64,000 nucleotides of DNA, from NCBI GenBank assembly GCA_030141605.1, contig JAQGDQ010000034.1, forward strand, positions 982,001 through 1,046,000. Direction: 5' to 3'. The stretch comes from Tubiluchus corallicola. Taxonomy: Eukaryota; Priapulida; Priapulimorpha; Priapulimorphida; Tubiluchidae. Shown here piece by piece: positions 1 through 12,100 of this stretch. Every line of letters starts with the position of its first letter. Positions within the stretch are counted from its first letter, which is position 1. Below the pieces are notes generated by a model. That model made no database searches and was not told the origin of the DNA. It worked only from the letters and a program-made list of their open reading frames with translations. Made by a program: the position numbers and the translations under genes.

Positions 1-87
1 AAAGTTATTTAAATTTGGTATAGATGTTCCTCTGACTTTAGATTTCAGTTTAGCTTTGGTACTACATGTATTTCACTGATCAGTGTC

Positions 88-683
88 ATGGAGTTACAAT
101 GTGCGTCTATTGGTGGCGCTTCTTTTCGCTATCTAAATGTGGACAAAACTGCTGAATACCTCATGCCTTTAACCGTTCCACAGGTATGAAAAACATGTTA
201 CTTATAGTTAATCGTCCCTAGATCTTTGATTAAGCTTGTGTATTTTCTCACCAGATGGTGCAGTGAGTCAGGATCTTGTTAGAATCTTGACTCTCTTATC
301 GAATTTGCTGCCAAGTTAATGTAAATAGTGTGAATCATTCTTTTATTGTAATGACTGGGCTTCTCTCTAGTTTCTTAAAGAATTTTGTGCATCTTTCAGG
401 CGGATGCTGACGAGAGATATCTCTTCGTAGGCTGTGACATTTTGCTCGCGTTAAAGATTAATCCAGATCTACATCCACGATTTCATATCAAGTATGTAAA
501 GAAGGGTGTTGCAACGAAAGTATTATTGCCCAGAGGTAAGATCTGGAAATGAATCAATAACTGCGACTTTAGTTCATCTGAACAAGGATAAGGCTTGAAC
601 AAACTTGGCAACGGCTTCATGTTATGTTAGTCGGAAATGGGCTGAGAAGCCACTGCCATAGCATAGTTTTTTGCTGAACTAAG

Positions 684-732
<49 letters not shown>

Positions 733-793
733 TAGATAGATAATATGTATATAAAATAATATAATATATAATGGGCAATGATATAATATATAT

Positions 794-866
<73 letters not shown>

Positions 867-3800
867 AATATCTTGATTTGCCATAAAATGATGATAGTAT
901 ACATTATACTATGCAAAATATCATTCAATGATTGCCTGGGTTACACTGCTAATAGACAAATGCGTCTGGTGAAAAAAATTAAAACTACGAGTGCGGTAGG
1001 GGTGCATAAAAATACAACTAATAAAGTACGAAATTCTATAAGCTGCAGCAAAATACTCCTATGTAAAAAAAACTAAAGCACGCTTTTAGAAATTCATTCT
1101 CATATAAAATAATACATACCATAGAGGTATTATACATGTGTATCTTGGCATAAACACTAACCATCTTACTGTACAATTTAACATTTGAACAGTATAATAA
1201 TTTGTGTTTATATGAAAAACAATAGCCCATATATCGTGTATATACATTCTCAAGTGTTGTGTTTACCTGTCGTGATGGTAGGTTTCTTAATCTTGGAATA
1301 CTACCAGCCTAACGTCTGTAATAGATGTAAATAACGTCTGATGATGTGCTGGTAATCTGCTCTCGGGAATGCTTGCATGTTTCATTCAAGGTTGCGCCTG
1401 AATGGTTTTAAAGGCCCTATAAATAAATTGAAATGTAAAAAGGTTCCACGCTTGTTTCTGTTGTATTAGTTGTAAGTTCTTTGTGGTGCTTTGGTCTCAC
1501 CTTGAGTTCCAGATGGCTCGTTGGTGGTGAACAAAATTTTGTAAAAGTAATGTTGAAAATCAGCCATCTCGGACATTTGCATAATTAACCAATGTTTGCA
1601 CTTTTGTTACCTTGTTCATTGTGAAACTGATTTTAAACTTAGTCCAAATTTAGAGAATGTTGTGACAATTGTAACAACCATTTACCGATTGGTGTTTGAG
1701 ACAGAATTGAGTTTACCCTGCACCATATTACTAAAAACGATGTTATTAAGCTGTCTAATATATTTTATACAGTATAATGTACTTCGTGTTTTTAATTTAC
1801 ATAGCTTACAAAATTGTCAGTGAATTCGTTGATGATATGATGATGCTCGTGGATGCATAACCGGTACATTAAACTCTTGACTCTGGCTCCTAGAATTTTA
1901 GAAGATCCAACTCCGACTTCTAAAATTATAGAAACCCCAACTCCAACCTTTAAATAATAGTTTGTAGTACTTTCAATATTTAGCTACAGTGGCATTTTAT
2001 CACTACTTCTTATGCTCGAAAAATAGTCTAGCTGCACAGACACAAATACGAAAGCCTCCCAAAATATGACATTGTGCATAAATGCGTTAAGAGTTCAAAG
2101 TAACTGGCGTTTGAGTTTGTCTATTTTGTATCAACTCTAACATCGACTCTTCTAACAATAAGTGTACTCCCTAGTCTGGACTCTGACTCCAAAACTCTAA
2201 CTTTTAACAACTCCGACTCTGACTCTTTTAGCAGTAAGTTTACTGCAGACTTTGACTCTGCAGCGATGATAATTACTATCTCATTATGCCTATGTAAATG
2301 TTTGTTATTCCAGATTTGAAACTACGAGCTATGAAGAACACGAAGCAAGGTTTATGGTGTTACAGCATTCGTGGATTATTCCAGCTCCTGTTTGAACACG
2401 GAACGCAAGAAATGCAGCTAGCCTTACTCAACTCCTATTTGCTGGTAAGAGTGGTTTAAAAATGCATATTTTAAGAGCCTTTGCCTGCTAATCTCTTAAT
2501 TTTTTAAAACATGCAAGTTTCCAAAGAAATTATTGACCAATTTGGCTAAGCATTTAAACCTCTTTACATTCAATGTTTGTCAGACATTGTGCAGAGGCTT
2601 AAATGGTTAGCCAAATTGATCAACAGACACATCTGTGCCAAAGAAGCTACATACTAAGTAAAACCTACAAGTATTCTGCCTAATTTTGTAAAAAATTTCA
2701 AAGTTTATGTTTGCCATATCGTCTGTTTTAGTTATTCCCAGCCATTTGGCTTTCACTAAAAATATAATTGTAATTGTTGTACGAGTTTGATATGTTATTC
2801 ATTGGTAAAGCCACACATTAACTTGTCAGATATTACAAGATCACATTACTTGCATTATTAAGTTATTTTTGGATGCCAGACAAATCTATATTTGAAGCAG
2901 TGGCTCCAGTTTTAAGACTGCATAGTTTCGTGGGCGAGTTAAAGTGGGTATGTCGAATACTAAAATGATTGACGGCATTTGCAAATTAAAAACTTGAGTT
3001 TATAGAAAAAATGACTTTGTATCTATCTTTGAAACAATTCTTTAGTATACACTGTTGAAAAAAACAGATTTTTCAAGCATACCACAATAAATGTTTACAA
3101 AATGATTGTACAGTCAACCTCAGATATAACGGACACCTCCGGACCGGAAAAAATCGTCCCTTGTATCCGATGTCCCTTACAGCCGAAGTTGAGTCAGACC
3201 GACTGTGTATCTAGACCTGTGAGCTCTATATACCTCATCCGGTAGCTTAATATCCAATAAACCATTTGTCGCAATGTATGTAATATACCGATTTAATTCA
3301 AACACACCCAATCGTCTTGAACTGAACACAAAATCAAACTCACCCGACGCGGGGTCTCGGCATAGGCTTTCTTTTTAGGATGTAAAAAATATTTGATCAG
3401 AGGGTCCCTTATATGTGAGGTAATTTACCTGGGTTTCTATTACGCGGGACCTGAAGAGATCGTCCCTTGTAACCGAAAGTCCCTTATACCCGAGGTTGAC
3501 TGTATTACAGATCAATTAACAGAGACTACAGTACAAAGTCAAGTTTTGGATGTGATATCAAACAATGCCGTCAAGATTTGCTTACTTTCGCGGCGATATT
3601 GTACGTATTTGGAAACATGCCTAAAACCCTCTCCTCTCATTTCAAAAGTTGTAACGGAATTTTTTCAATATTACAACAACCTGTTTTGTATCAAAAACTT
3701 TGTATAAAATGAAATTTTCGCCGTTTATTTATTTAAATGTTACCAACCGAATAACTTCTCTTTTTAGGAAAAGTGGAAAACTAGTTGTTGTGAAGCTCCA

Positions 3801-4748
3801 CTCAAATCCGAGACGCGGGTGTTTATACAGCATGACAGCACTGAATGGGTGTTACAGCTTTCAGAGGTTGAAGTTGTGACAGAAGCCACACCCGCCAGGA
3901 GCCATCCTTGTACATCAGCTGAGAAAACTAGTGAAATCCAGGAAACTATAGATCATAGTAACTGCGTACCAGCATTTCTTGAAGAATTTAACATCTTGCT
4001 TCAGCAAACTTGTGCTTGCATGAAACATCATGTTGTCGTCAGAAACTTGAGCACGATGTTAAATGCGTCTGTTGTGGTTTTGCAGTTTTTCTGCGAAACT
4101 TTTGATCGGCTTTCCCAAGCAGTAAATGACAGCACGATTTTGGAAAAATACGAAACTGGTTTTGGCTTGGCTGCAATGGATCATTTGTTTCTGACACTGA
4201 TTTGCGACTGGTTGGGTCTGGTGTTTCACAGAATGGAGGATTCCGTGCAGCAGAAGGTTAACGAGTTTAAAGCCGAGCACATTCACTGCATCGACGACCT
4301 GCCACCTTCGGACGAAATTGTTCGTCGCCTCTTTCCGTTACCCATGTCGGTTTTACTGTCAAATTGGATTGGCCTGTCAAAATCTGACGGTACTGTAGTA
4401 AATCCATGTACAATTTTTCAACAAACTAATTTTTGCACCAGTACAGTCAGTTCCGAACATGTTATGCATTCTCAGACAACACCATGTGAAGCGACAGAAT
4501 CTGACACTATGCCCAAATCTTCTAAGGAAATTGAAAAACAAAATACTGTATCTCAAAACGTTGGCGAGAAACATCATATTCAGCCTGAACATTATTATTC
4601 AAGTGATAACCCTGGACAGCTGTCCAAGCGAGCAAAAACTAATGAAACTGACAAAATGCCATTTGTGCAAATTATTTTGGAGTTTTTAAACAACTCGCTC
4701 ATATCTGGCGTAGCTCATGTCGTGTACACTCGTTTGCTATTCTCCTGA
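88..4748 (+). CDS. Four-exon gene, 447-aa protein of unrecognised family
   Basis: Exons are 88-183, 400-535, 2314-2444 and 3768-4748. All introns are GT-AG and the phases (0, 1, 0) join into one 448-codon frame ending in TGA. The N-terminal half (about residues 33-125) looks like a compact folded domain: it contains YLFVGCDILLAL, then the basic stretch KYVKKGVATKVLLPRDLK, then GLWCYSIRGLFQLLFE. The large last exon encodes an alpha-helical, leucine-rich middle part (about 165-280), a Ser/Thr/Gln-rich linker, and a possible nuclear localisation patch, SKRAKTNE, near residue 410. I recognise no family. The helix-rich N-terminal pattern faintly recalls Bro-N/KilA-N-like domains, but this is a guess. 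The frame stays open upstream of the chosen ATG to position 13, with a possible splice acceptor at 48, so the true start may lie in an exon outside the window. Confidence 0.72.
689..730. repeat. (TA)n microsatellite
   Basis: About 20 TA units followed by a short GATA run, in intron 2 of the first gene. Confidence 0.95.
795..856. repeat. (CA)n microsatellite
   Basis: About 30 CA units flanked by TA runs, in intron 2 of the first gene. It explains the Cys-Val and Thr-His open frames crossing it, which are not genes. Confidence 0.97.
1865..2265. repeat. Degenerate ACTCTGACTCC-type low-complexity repeat
   Basis: Recurrent motifs of the form ctccgactct, actctgactcc and aactccaac are spread over about 400 bp of intron 2. 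Another short patch of the same motif occurs at about 39455-39515. The arrangement is too degraded to define a unit. Confidence 0.5.
3111..3502. mobile_element. pogo/Tigger-like MITE with TA target duplication
   Basis: The left end cagtcaacctcagatataac is matched in inverted orientation by the right end ttatacccgaggttgactg. Both are bordered by the dinucleotide TA (3109-3110 and 3503-3504). The 392-bp element has no transposase. Internally the motif atcgtcccttgta recurs near both ends. TIRs of the CAGTCAACCTC.TATAAC kind with TA duplication are typical of pogo/Tigger members of Tc1/mariner; the family assignment rests on that resemblance. It lies in intron 3 of the first gene. Confidence 0.75.
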
Positions 4749-6688
4749 TCAAGCTAGTTCAGCTTTTCGATTCGGTTGCCACCAAGTGCATTAGAATTGC
4801 TTTGTTTTGTATTAGATGCAAGTCTCCGAAATACTTTCTTAATGTTATGACGCCATAAATTTATGTTCATATTCAAGGTAATGTAGCATCACACCACAGT
4901 GATGCCAAAGTCTATGCCTTCGAACGTAACCAGTCGTCGGCAAATGTTTGGCAACACTGATGGATATTTGGTGAAAAATGTATATATCATAGTATCAATT
5001 AGTTGTTAGTACAATGGCAGCAACTCGTATACGTTAGCACAAGCATATACACTAGACTACAAAATTTTTTGTATGTTTGGTTTTGTTTTGTGGGCAGTTG
5101 ACCAGAAATTTGTAAAATAAACATAAGTATATAAATAACATAAATAAGCATAAATAAACCTAATTATAAGTATTACTGCCACTATGATTTTATTTTTTAT
5201 TACATAATTCATATATTTTAATATGTGCAAACAAAAGAACATTAAATAAGAGTATTTAGGAAATATAATAATAATTAATAATAAGCAAAACTAGTCTGTA
5301 GAATTATTATCTACATTTGTGCACAGCCTAATAATTTAACGTGCACAATTTAACCTTTCTCTATAACTATAAAAAAACACAACTAAGGAAGTAATAATGT
5401 ATAAGTGGACAATAGACGCCATAAAATTATTAATTGTGTCATTTACTGTACATGATTTGCCATACAGCTTTATGATTAATTGAAACTGTCATCTTAATAT
5501 GGCATCTTCACTTCTCCACTGACACTGTTCAAATTTAAATCAAAATTACACTAACAGTAGTTTATAACTAGCTAATCCAACTGAATCATCTTTTTGCTTG
5601 CCATTTTAAGTAGTGCTTTAACTAAATGCAAAGCACAAACAGTGAAAAACACACTTTTTTGTTCACCGTAAAACTAGTTATGTTTTGAAAGTGAAGCACA
5701 ATTGCCAGATTGTTCACATTTCGAAATTTGCAGCATTGCATTAAATATTTTAATTACAACTTTACAAACACGCAATTTAAACAGATTGCATAAATTAAAA
5801 TATAATAAGAGTGTATACAGAAAAACTTAATAGGCACAATTCATGGTAAAAATCAATGTTTTTAGAAGACTATATTAACCCTTTCACTACGTAGTTGCTT
5901 TTTAACCGGGCCACATTGACATTTGCACATTTGACAATAACGTCTTGTGGTACGTTACTAAAACTGAATATTATAAATAAACAAATAGTTGTTCGTTAAT
6001 ATATAAACAAGTACTAATATTAAATATTAGTTTTATTTCTACATACGTATACGAGTGCACATACACTCACTCATGCACGCACGTGCACACCCTCATATTA
6101 AGAAGCCAGTTTTCACAAAAGACCCAATACTAATCCATAACATGTAATCATTTTATAAGAATGCAGAGCAATCAACTAAACATATGCTTCGTCAACAATT
6201 TTGCATGGGAAAATAACATACAGTACAGTATTGTGGAATGTAACTGGCCTCAAATGCTAATAGTGTTGCTTGTTGCAAAGCAACCCCAATCCCGTGACTG
6301 TTAAACTTTTCTACAATGTTTTGTATGGCTGTAGCAGTGAAATAAACAGACCTGGGTGACTGCGCTTAGTGCTGAGCTTAGCATCAGTCTCCTGCCTTCC
6401 GTCCTTACAAGAAAAACATAGGCGGCAGTGGTCCACCTTCCATAGTGAAAGGGTTAATTGTTGGTCCACTGAAAATACTAAGTAGCATTACTGAACAAAT
6501 TAGTAGCGCCTGGTATGCATTTGGCCATTATAAGATTTTGTATTTCATAAGTATGCAACACCAACACACTATGACTAGCGACAATGATTATAATACAAAA
6601 CAAACATTTTAAACTGATCTACTACACATACTAATATTACAATAAACACAGGTTACTAAACTTATTTCTATGTTTGCATACACCGCTC
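4749..6688. other. 3' untranslated and intergenic region between convergent genes
   Basis: AT-rich sequence with no supportable exon. A polyadenylation hexamer for the upstream gene is at 5116-5121. On the other strand the nearest AATAAA for the kinesin gene is at 6032-6037, about 650 bp past its putative stop. A short purine/pyrimidine tract with acgcacgtgcac lies near 6078. Nothing else is recognised. Confidence 0.6.
5116..5121 (+). promoter_or_regulatory. Candidate polyadenylation signal AATAAA
   Basis: Canonical hexamer 368 bp after the stop codon of the first gene. Further copies follow at about 5154. Placement is inferred only from motif and distance. Confidence 0.45.
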
Positions 6689-6862
6689 TTAGAAATTACA
6701 AGTGAATCTGCTACTTCTGCGTGCTTTGGTTTTAGTATTTTCAGTTTTTCTGGAATTTTTAGCGCAGTTTTTTGCCACCGGGATGAAATCATTGTTGTCA
6801 GATTCTTCTATGATATCAGACAAGTTGCTCTCAGATTCTGAAGCATCCATAATCAAGTTGCT
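6689..6862 (-). CDS. KIF22: Putative last exon of the KIF22 gene, acidic then basic tail
   Basis: A good acceptor (tttgctttgcag) opens a 57-codon frame ending in TAA. It encodes a Ser/Glu/Asp-rich segment ([17 protein letters not shown]) followed by a Lys/Arg-rich end ([10 protein letters not shown]). The preceding HhH exon ends AGA|GTAAGT at 8347, a strong donor in phase 0, and this acceptor is also phase 0. If the donor is not used, the frame stops two codons later. Human KIF22 ends shortly after its HhH region and has no such tail, so this is either a lineage-specific extension or an exon of another transcript. Confidence 0.5.
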   Translation of the reverse strand, partial: SNLIMDASESESNLSDIIEESDNNDFIPVAKNCAKNSRKTENTKTKARRSSRFTCNF

Positions 6863-9064
6863 CTGCAAAGCAAAAGATTTTTGTATTTCTATTATGAAAA
6901 CATTTATTAATTATAGGAAACTGTTCTTGTCACAGGTCATATACCAAGTTGGTTTCGTTACTGGAAATCTAATTAGACGTACATCTCCTCACTGACCTTA
7001 ACCTTAACTTGTTAAATCAAAATTAAATTGTTATTAATATTAGTACCTATTTTTGATAAATCTTGCAAATTACTAGCTGGAACCAGAAATCCAGCATTTA
7101 ACACAGAATCTAGTACTGGAGTTGAGTGGTTTCCTTTGTTATGGAGATGAAGTCTAGCTCATTATTAAGTATAATCCTCTAAATGGGGCAAATAAACTGG
7201 CAGACATGTTTTGGCAATGTTTAACTGCGTAGACATTCTCCTTCAGCAATGTAGTTGAAACAACAGGCTACATGCATCTAAATACTAAGAGGTATCTTTC
7301 TAGAGTGCAAAAAATTTAACAAATGGACCTTAACATTTTAATCCTTGATTTCTCCATTCTTCGTTCATTGCATTTCTGCAACTTTTAATGTCCTCTGATA
7401 CATCATAGTGGCCAAGTTTAGAACTAATTTTTGAAGAGACTTTATAACAAATCTTTATAGTACACGTGCTCAGAACTCACCACGACTGTGTTCAAGTATT
7501 GTCATGCCACGTGATCAGTCACATGCTGGCTTTTCAATTGGCGGAATAAATGAAACATGTCTACGCCAACGTTTACTGCAGCGGTTGAAATATTTTACAA
7601 AAATTGAAGTAAACGTGAGTACTTTACTCGCTTAAGATTATACTTAGGTGATATAATTTTTTATTGCGAATTTTCTGAGGCTTAATTTGCTCGGTCATTT
7701 TCTTGTCTTTTAAAGGCTTGCTGAATAGTACACATTTAACCTTTCTAATTTTTCGTGATATATATATAGTCTCTTCAAAAATATATATATTATGTCATAT
7801 ATATATATATATATATATATATATGACATAATATATATATTTTTGAAGAGACTTTTTACTATAAAGAAAATGTTAGTTACAAACGTGCAGACAGGCAAAC
7901 AGCACTGAATATGGATCCCGTGGCTGATGAAAGCATGGTTAACAATAACCAAACAGTCCAAACAAATGATTTGTATCAGATTACTGTGATTTTTGTATTG
8001 TGGTAAAGTTCCTAAAACAAAGATGAAGGCTCTCGTGCCTCTAGCAGTCGGTTAGTGAACTAAAGAAGGCGCTGGAATCACATAAAGCCATTTGCTACAT
8101 TACAGCATATTTTTCATTCCCTGAAGTTATAAACTGATATTTACACTGGGTGATTAAAAAAATAGCAAATTTTAATTCTTAAGACTACCTTGTATTATTT
8201 GTTAACCGCTAAATTATAGGCATCGTTATAAATGGGGCAGTATCTAAAACGTGTATTTTAGATTACATAGTCAAATAAACTACACCATGTAGACAAATAT
8301 ACGCAGCGTATCGGCTTATTAAAGAAAAGTCATTGCTGTTAACTTACTCTAGCAAAGTTTTTGTAAAACGTTTTCGGCAGGCCCGGAACATGCTTCAGGT
8401 CTTCGACTTTGCCGTAATTTCCCTTGAAATGCCGGTATTCGTGGATCATTGTGGCTCGTTTCTGTCCCAGTGTAGGTAATGTGCTCAGCATTTTCACCGA
8501 TCCAGTGTTCATCATGCGGAGAATCGTTTGCTTGCGTTTCTCTTGAAAGCTTGTTCCCAGGCAACGCTTTTCCATGCGTTTTTCTTTAAAAAATGCCAGT
8601 GTTTTAATATTAAAATTCTTTTGATTGATTACTGCTTCAATATAAGCTTATAAAAATGCATTTACAAAATATTTATAATGACTAAAATTGCATTAAAAAA
8701 TATTGAAATTGCTTTACACAAGGAGATATTTAAAACTGTTTACAACATAAAAAATTATCTTAAAAATTCACATCTGAATTCGCAATAGTGCAAAAAATTA
8801 TTTCCAGGATATTGGAATATTTAAACTTGATTATACATGGGCTCAGAGCCTCATTCTTTCATTTGTTAAAGATGTTTTAAATGACTCAACCAGAAGTGAC
8901 TTTTCCTTTTAAAATCTAACTCAATATCGTATATGTTAATATTGTAAGTTAATGGCAAATTTTATTTGTGTAAAGTATGAGTTTTTTAACTACTAACTGA
9001 CATTGTTTATTCATTTACACAGGAAACTAAATTAATGTATTGTATTTACAATAGTTTGAAATAA

Positions 9065-9108
<44 letters not shown>

Positions 9109-12100
9109 TTGTGTATGCTTTTTGGGCTTTCAAATCAGGAACAACACTTATACATGTTATATTGAACAATAACCGCACCATGTTTTTTAAGGACATCAAT
9201 GTAACATCACGTGTCAGGTGTTCTTTCAGCAAGATAGTAACTATCACAAATTTGCTGTTTTACATTTGTCGGACGTCACCAAAAACACGTGGAATATTTA
9301 CGAATTTGTTACACTTTGTAAGAAGCTCCGGCGCCATTTTGTTGGCTAAATTATTAAACGCTTGTTTATTTAATGCTACAATGAAAGAGAAATTTAACAT
9401 TCACCTGGCTTACGTCGGTTTCTTGCCTGCTGCTTTTCAACTTGGATATTTGCGTCCAACTGTGTTAGTATCATAGACCTTCTAGGCCTCAAATTCCACC
9501 TAAGGATAACATTAATTTTAGCTATAAATGCTTACCTATGAACAAATAAAAGAAATTTGATGTTTCCGAAAAACTACAAGCATACTGTAGTACAAACAAA
9601 ACTCAGACACTCCGGATGATAGATACAGACTTATGCTTAGTGACGACCTTGACTGCCGAGCTTAACCTCTGATACTTATATTTATATCCATGTTTAAGGT
9701 AGGGGACATGCGACCCCTATGACAAACAGGAGCATCAGCAATATTAATGACAAACATACGCGCATTTACCTTAAGCTTAACATATGAACTTTTACCTCCA
9801 TCGTCATTCAGGACAGATTTCAAACTTTAAATTGAATTTCTCTCGGCGATTCTGTCAGTGAATGTTCTCTCGACGCAAAGCCTGTAGCAGCCAGCTTTTT
9901 GCTGAATTAAAGCAGAGTACAATGGATGACGTCACTACAATGCCTTTGCGTCAGCAGTTTTCTAAGCGAAAATTGCCGAAAATAGAACGTAATTAACTCG
10001 TTGATACTCCTCTCGGTGGACCTGCCCTAAAATATAGCCCACATCATCGTGTAGCCACGTTCTTCCTCTTTCTGATGAGCCGTATATCTCCTTCCGAGAG
10101 TCCTACCAGCACCGCTAGAACGTTTTTTCCGCATGCTGTTTGGTCAAAATTTCGAAAAAATCGCCACTTGGGTCCGTGAAAACGCCCATTACAGGACCCT
10201 GTGGCCCTGTCGCGAATTCTAAATATGCCTACTACACCCACCGCTGAACGGGCTATCTATCCATACCCAGCACCACCCTCGGCCCATTCCCATTCTCTAC
10301 ATCTCAGCCGTATAACTTTTGCAAAAATCGGCCAAAAAAATGGCCATTTTTGGAGGTTTTTCGCCTCCCCTTCCTCCAGGTGGGCCCGATTCGAAAAATA
10401 AAACATCAATGAGATGACACTAGATCGAGACCCTTCATTTGATATATAGATCGCCGCAAATGGTCACTCAAGGTAAGTACTACAGTAAAAAAGCAAATAC
10501 AAGTCCAGAAAAACTGAATTCCTATAAGTAATTTAATAGTAGAGACAGCGTTAACTTTTTCAGGCCCCTGGGCTAGGTTAACAGTGCCACCCTCTCACCA
10601 GTCTTGAAATTCATTACTTGTGATATATTTTAGTGTTCAGCCCCGAAACATTTTCTCAACAAATTTACGCGATTTACAAAAATGGCACTACTAGTCTTCC
10701 TAAAACTCGGAATTGCGCGTATCTGCGGAAAATTCTCATCCCTACTTACCGCTTGGCTGTGGCATTTTCACCATCAGTTGCAGCAACAGATGATTTTCTT
10801 TTTCTCTTTTTACATGGCTCAGTAAAACTGTTCTCATTCGTGCTAACATCAGCGTCAGTGCCGAGCGTGTCATCTGCACTAATTCGAGTATTTTTCAGAT
10901 CAACAGTGTTGGATACCAGCTTCAGACTTCCATTGATGCCGCTGAAATAAAATGTTTGCGTGCACGTTCAATTCAATTCAACATTAATTTATTTATCTCT
11001 TTATAATACTACAATAAAACATAATTAATAAAATTGCTAATAAATTTTGAAGAATGGTTAAAATGAATAGGTAGATCTAGAACTAGAGAAAGGATAGCGA
11101 AAAGACAATTCGATTCAATTTCAATTTATTTATCTCTTTATAATACTACAATAAAACATGATTAATAAAAGAATCGCTAATAAGTTTTGAAGAATGGTTA
11201 AAATGAATAGATAGATGTAGAACTAGAGAAAGGATAGCGAAAAGACTATAAAGTCACCTAGTCTGGTATCCCTTACCGAATATAGATAAAATGATTTTTA
11301 GACACTGGTGAGCATTAATATTATCAGTTTAATTTAGGAAACACTAATAATTTTAAAATTATGACATTTGCTATATAATTAAGTAATCCAGAGTAAAGAA
11401 AATACATGTACTTTAATTAGCGGGCAACAAAATAAGTTCAATCTTGATTAAACTAAAAATAGCATTTAGATTTTATATGAAATACAGGTCAAAATTGTTA
11501 TGAAATGATAAAAGCACTTTGGCTTAATAGTGCAAAAGATCATTGCTGTTTGTTGGAACGTTTTTTTTTCAGAAAGTTATTACGAAATACCATTCAACCT
11601 ATAACGTCATTTTTCATGTCACACTCTAAACAGTTGTGCAAGGGATGTTAAATGAAACAAGCACCACCAGTCAGATCAGAAAAACAAGGTACACCTTGTA
11701 CCCAAATACATTGTGTAAAGCACAAAGACAGTGGATATTGTATATTAGGGGCGAGCAATCGAGTATCGAACATTCGAACTCAATTCGAACAAGTACTTTT
11801 AGTTTAAAATTATAGATTCGAACAATTTAGCACTCAATTACGTACATTGTTTAACATTAAAAACATTTGAAACATCATGCAATCTGCCTTACAAATTCCA
11901 CCTGGAACTTTTTGGCACAATTTTTAAATAAGTAATTATTGTTTTCACAGCAGAATAAAATCAAGTAACGCGCATGATGCTTGTGAGTCCGCTCTATTTT
12001 AATGATTCAAAATTTGATTTGAGTTCAAAATTCACAAACTTAGATTCCATTTGAATTCGCTTACTAGTAGAGAATGCTCACCCCTATTGTACATGTAACA

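Noticed and set aside
6702-6995. A 97-codon + strand frame as a gene
   Set aside because: It overlaps, in antisense, the better supported terminal exon on the minus strand with a proper acceptor and stop.
8349-8564. Alternative frame of the last conserved kinesin exon
   Set aside because: Only the neighbouring frame carries the helix-hairpin-helix sequence expected for KIF22.
9066-9476. A 136-codon + strand frame as a gene
   Set aside because: It begins in a (TA)n microsatellite and lies antisense in a kinesin intron; no domain is seen.
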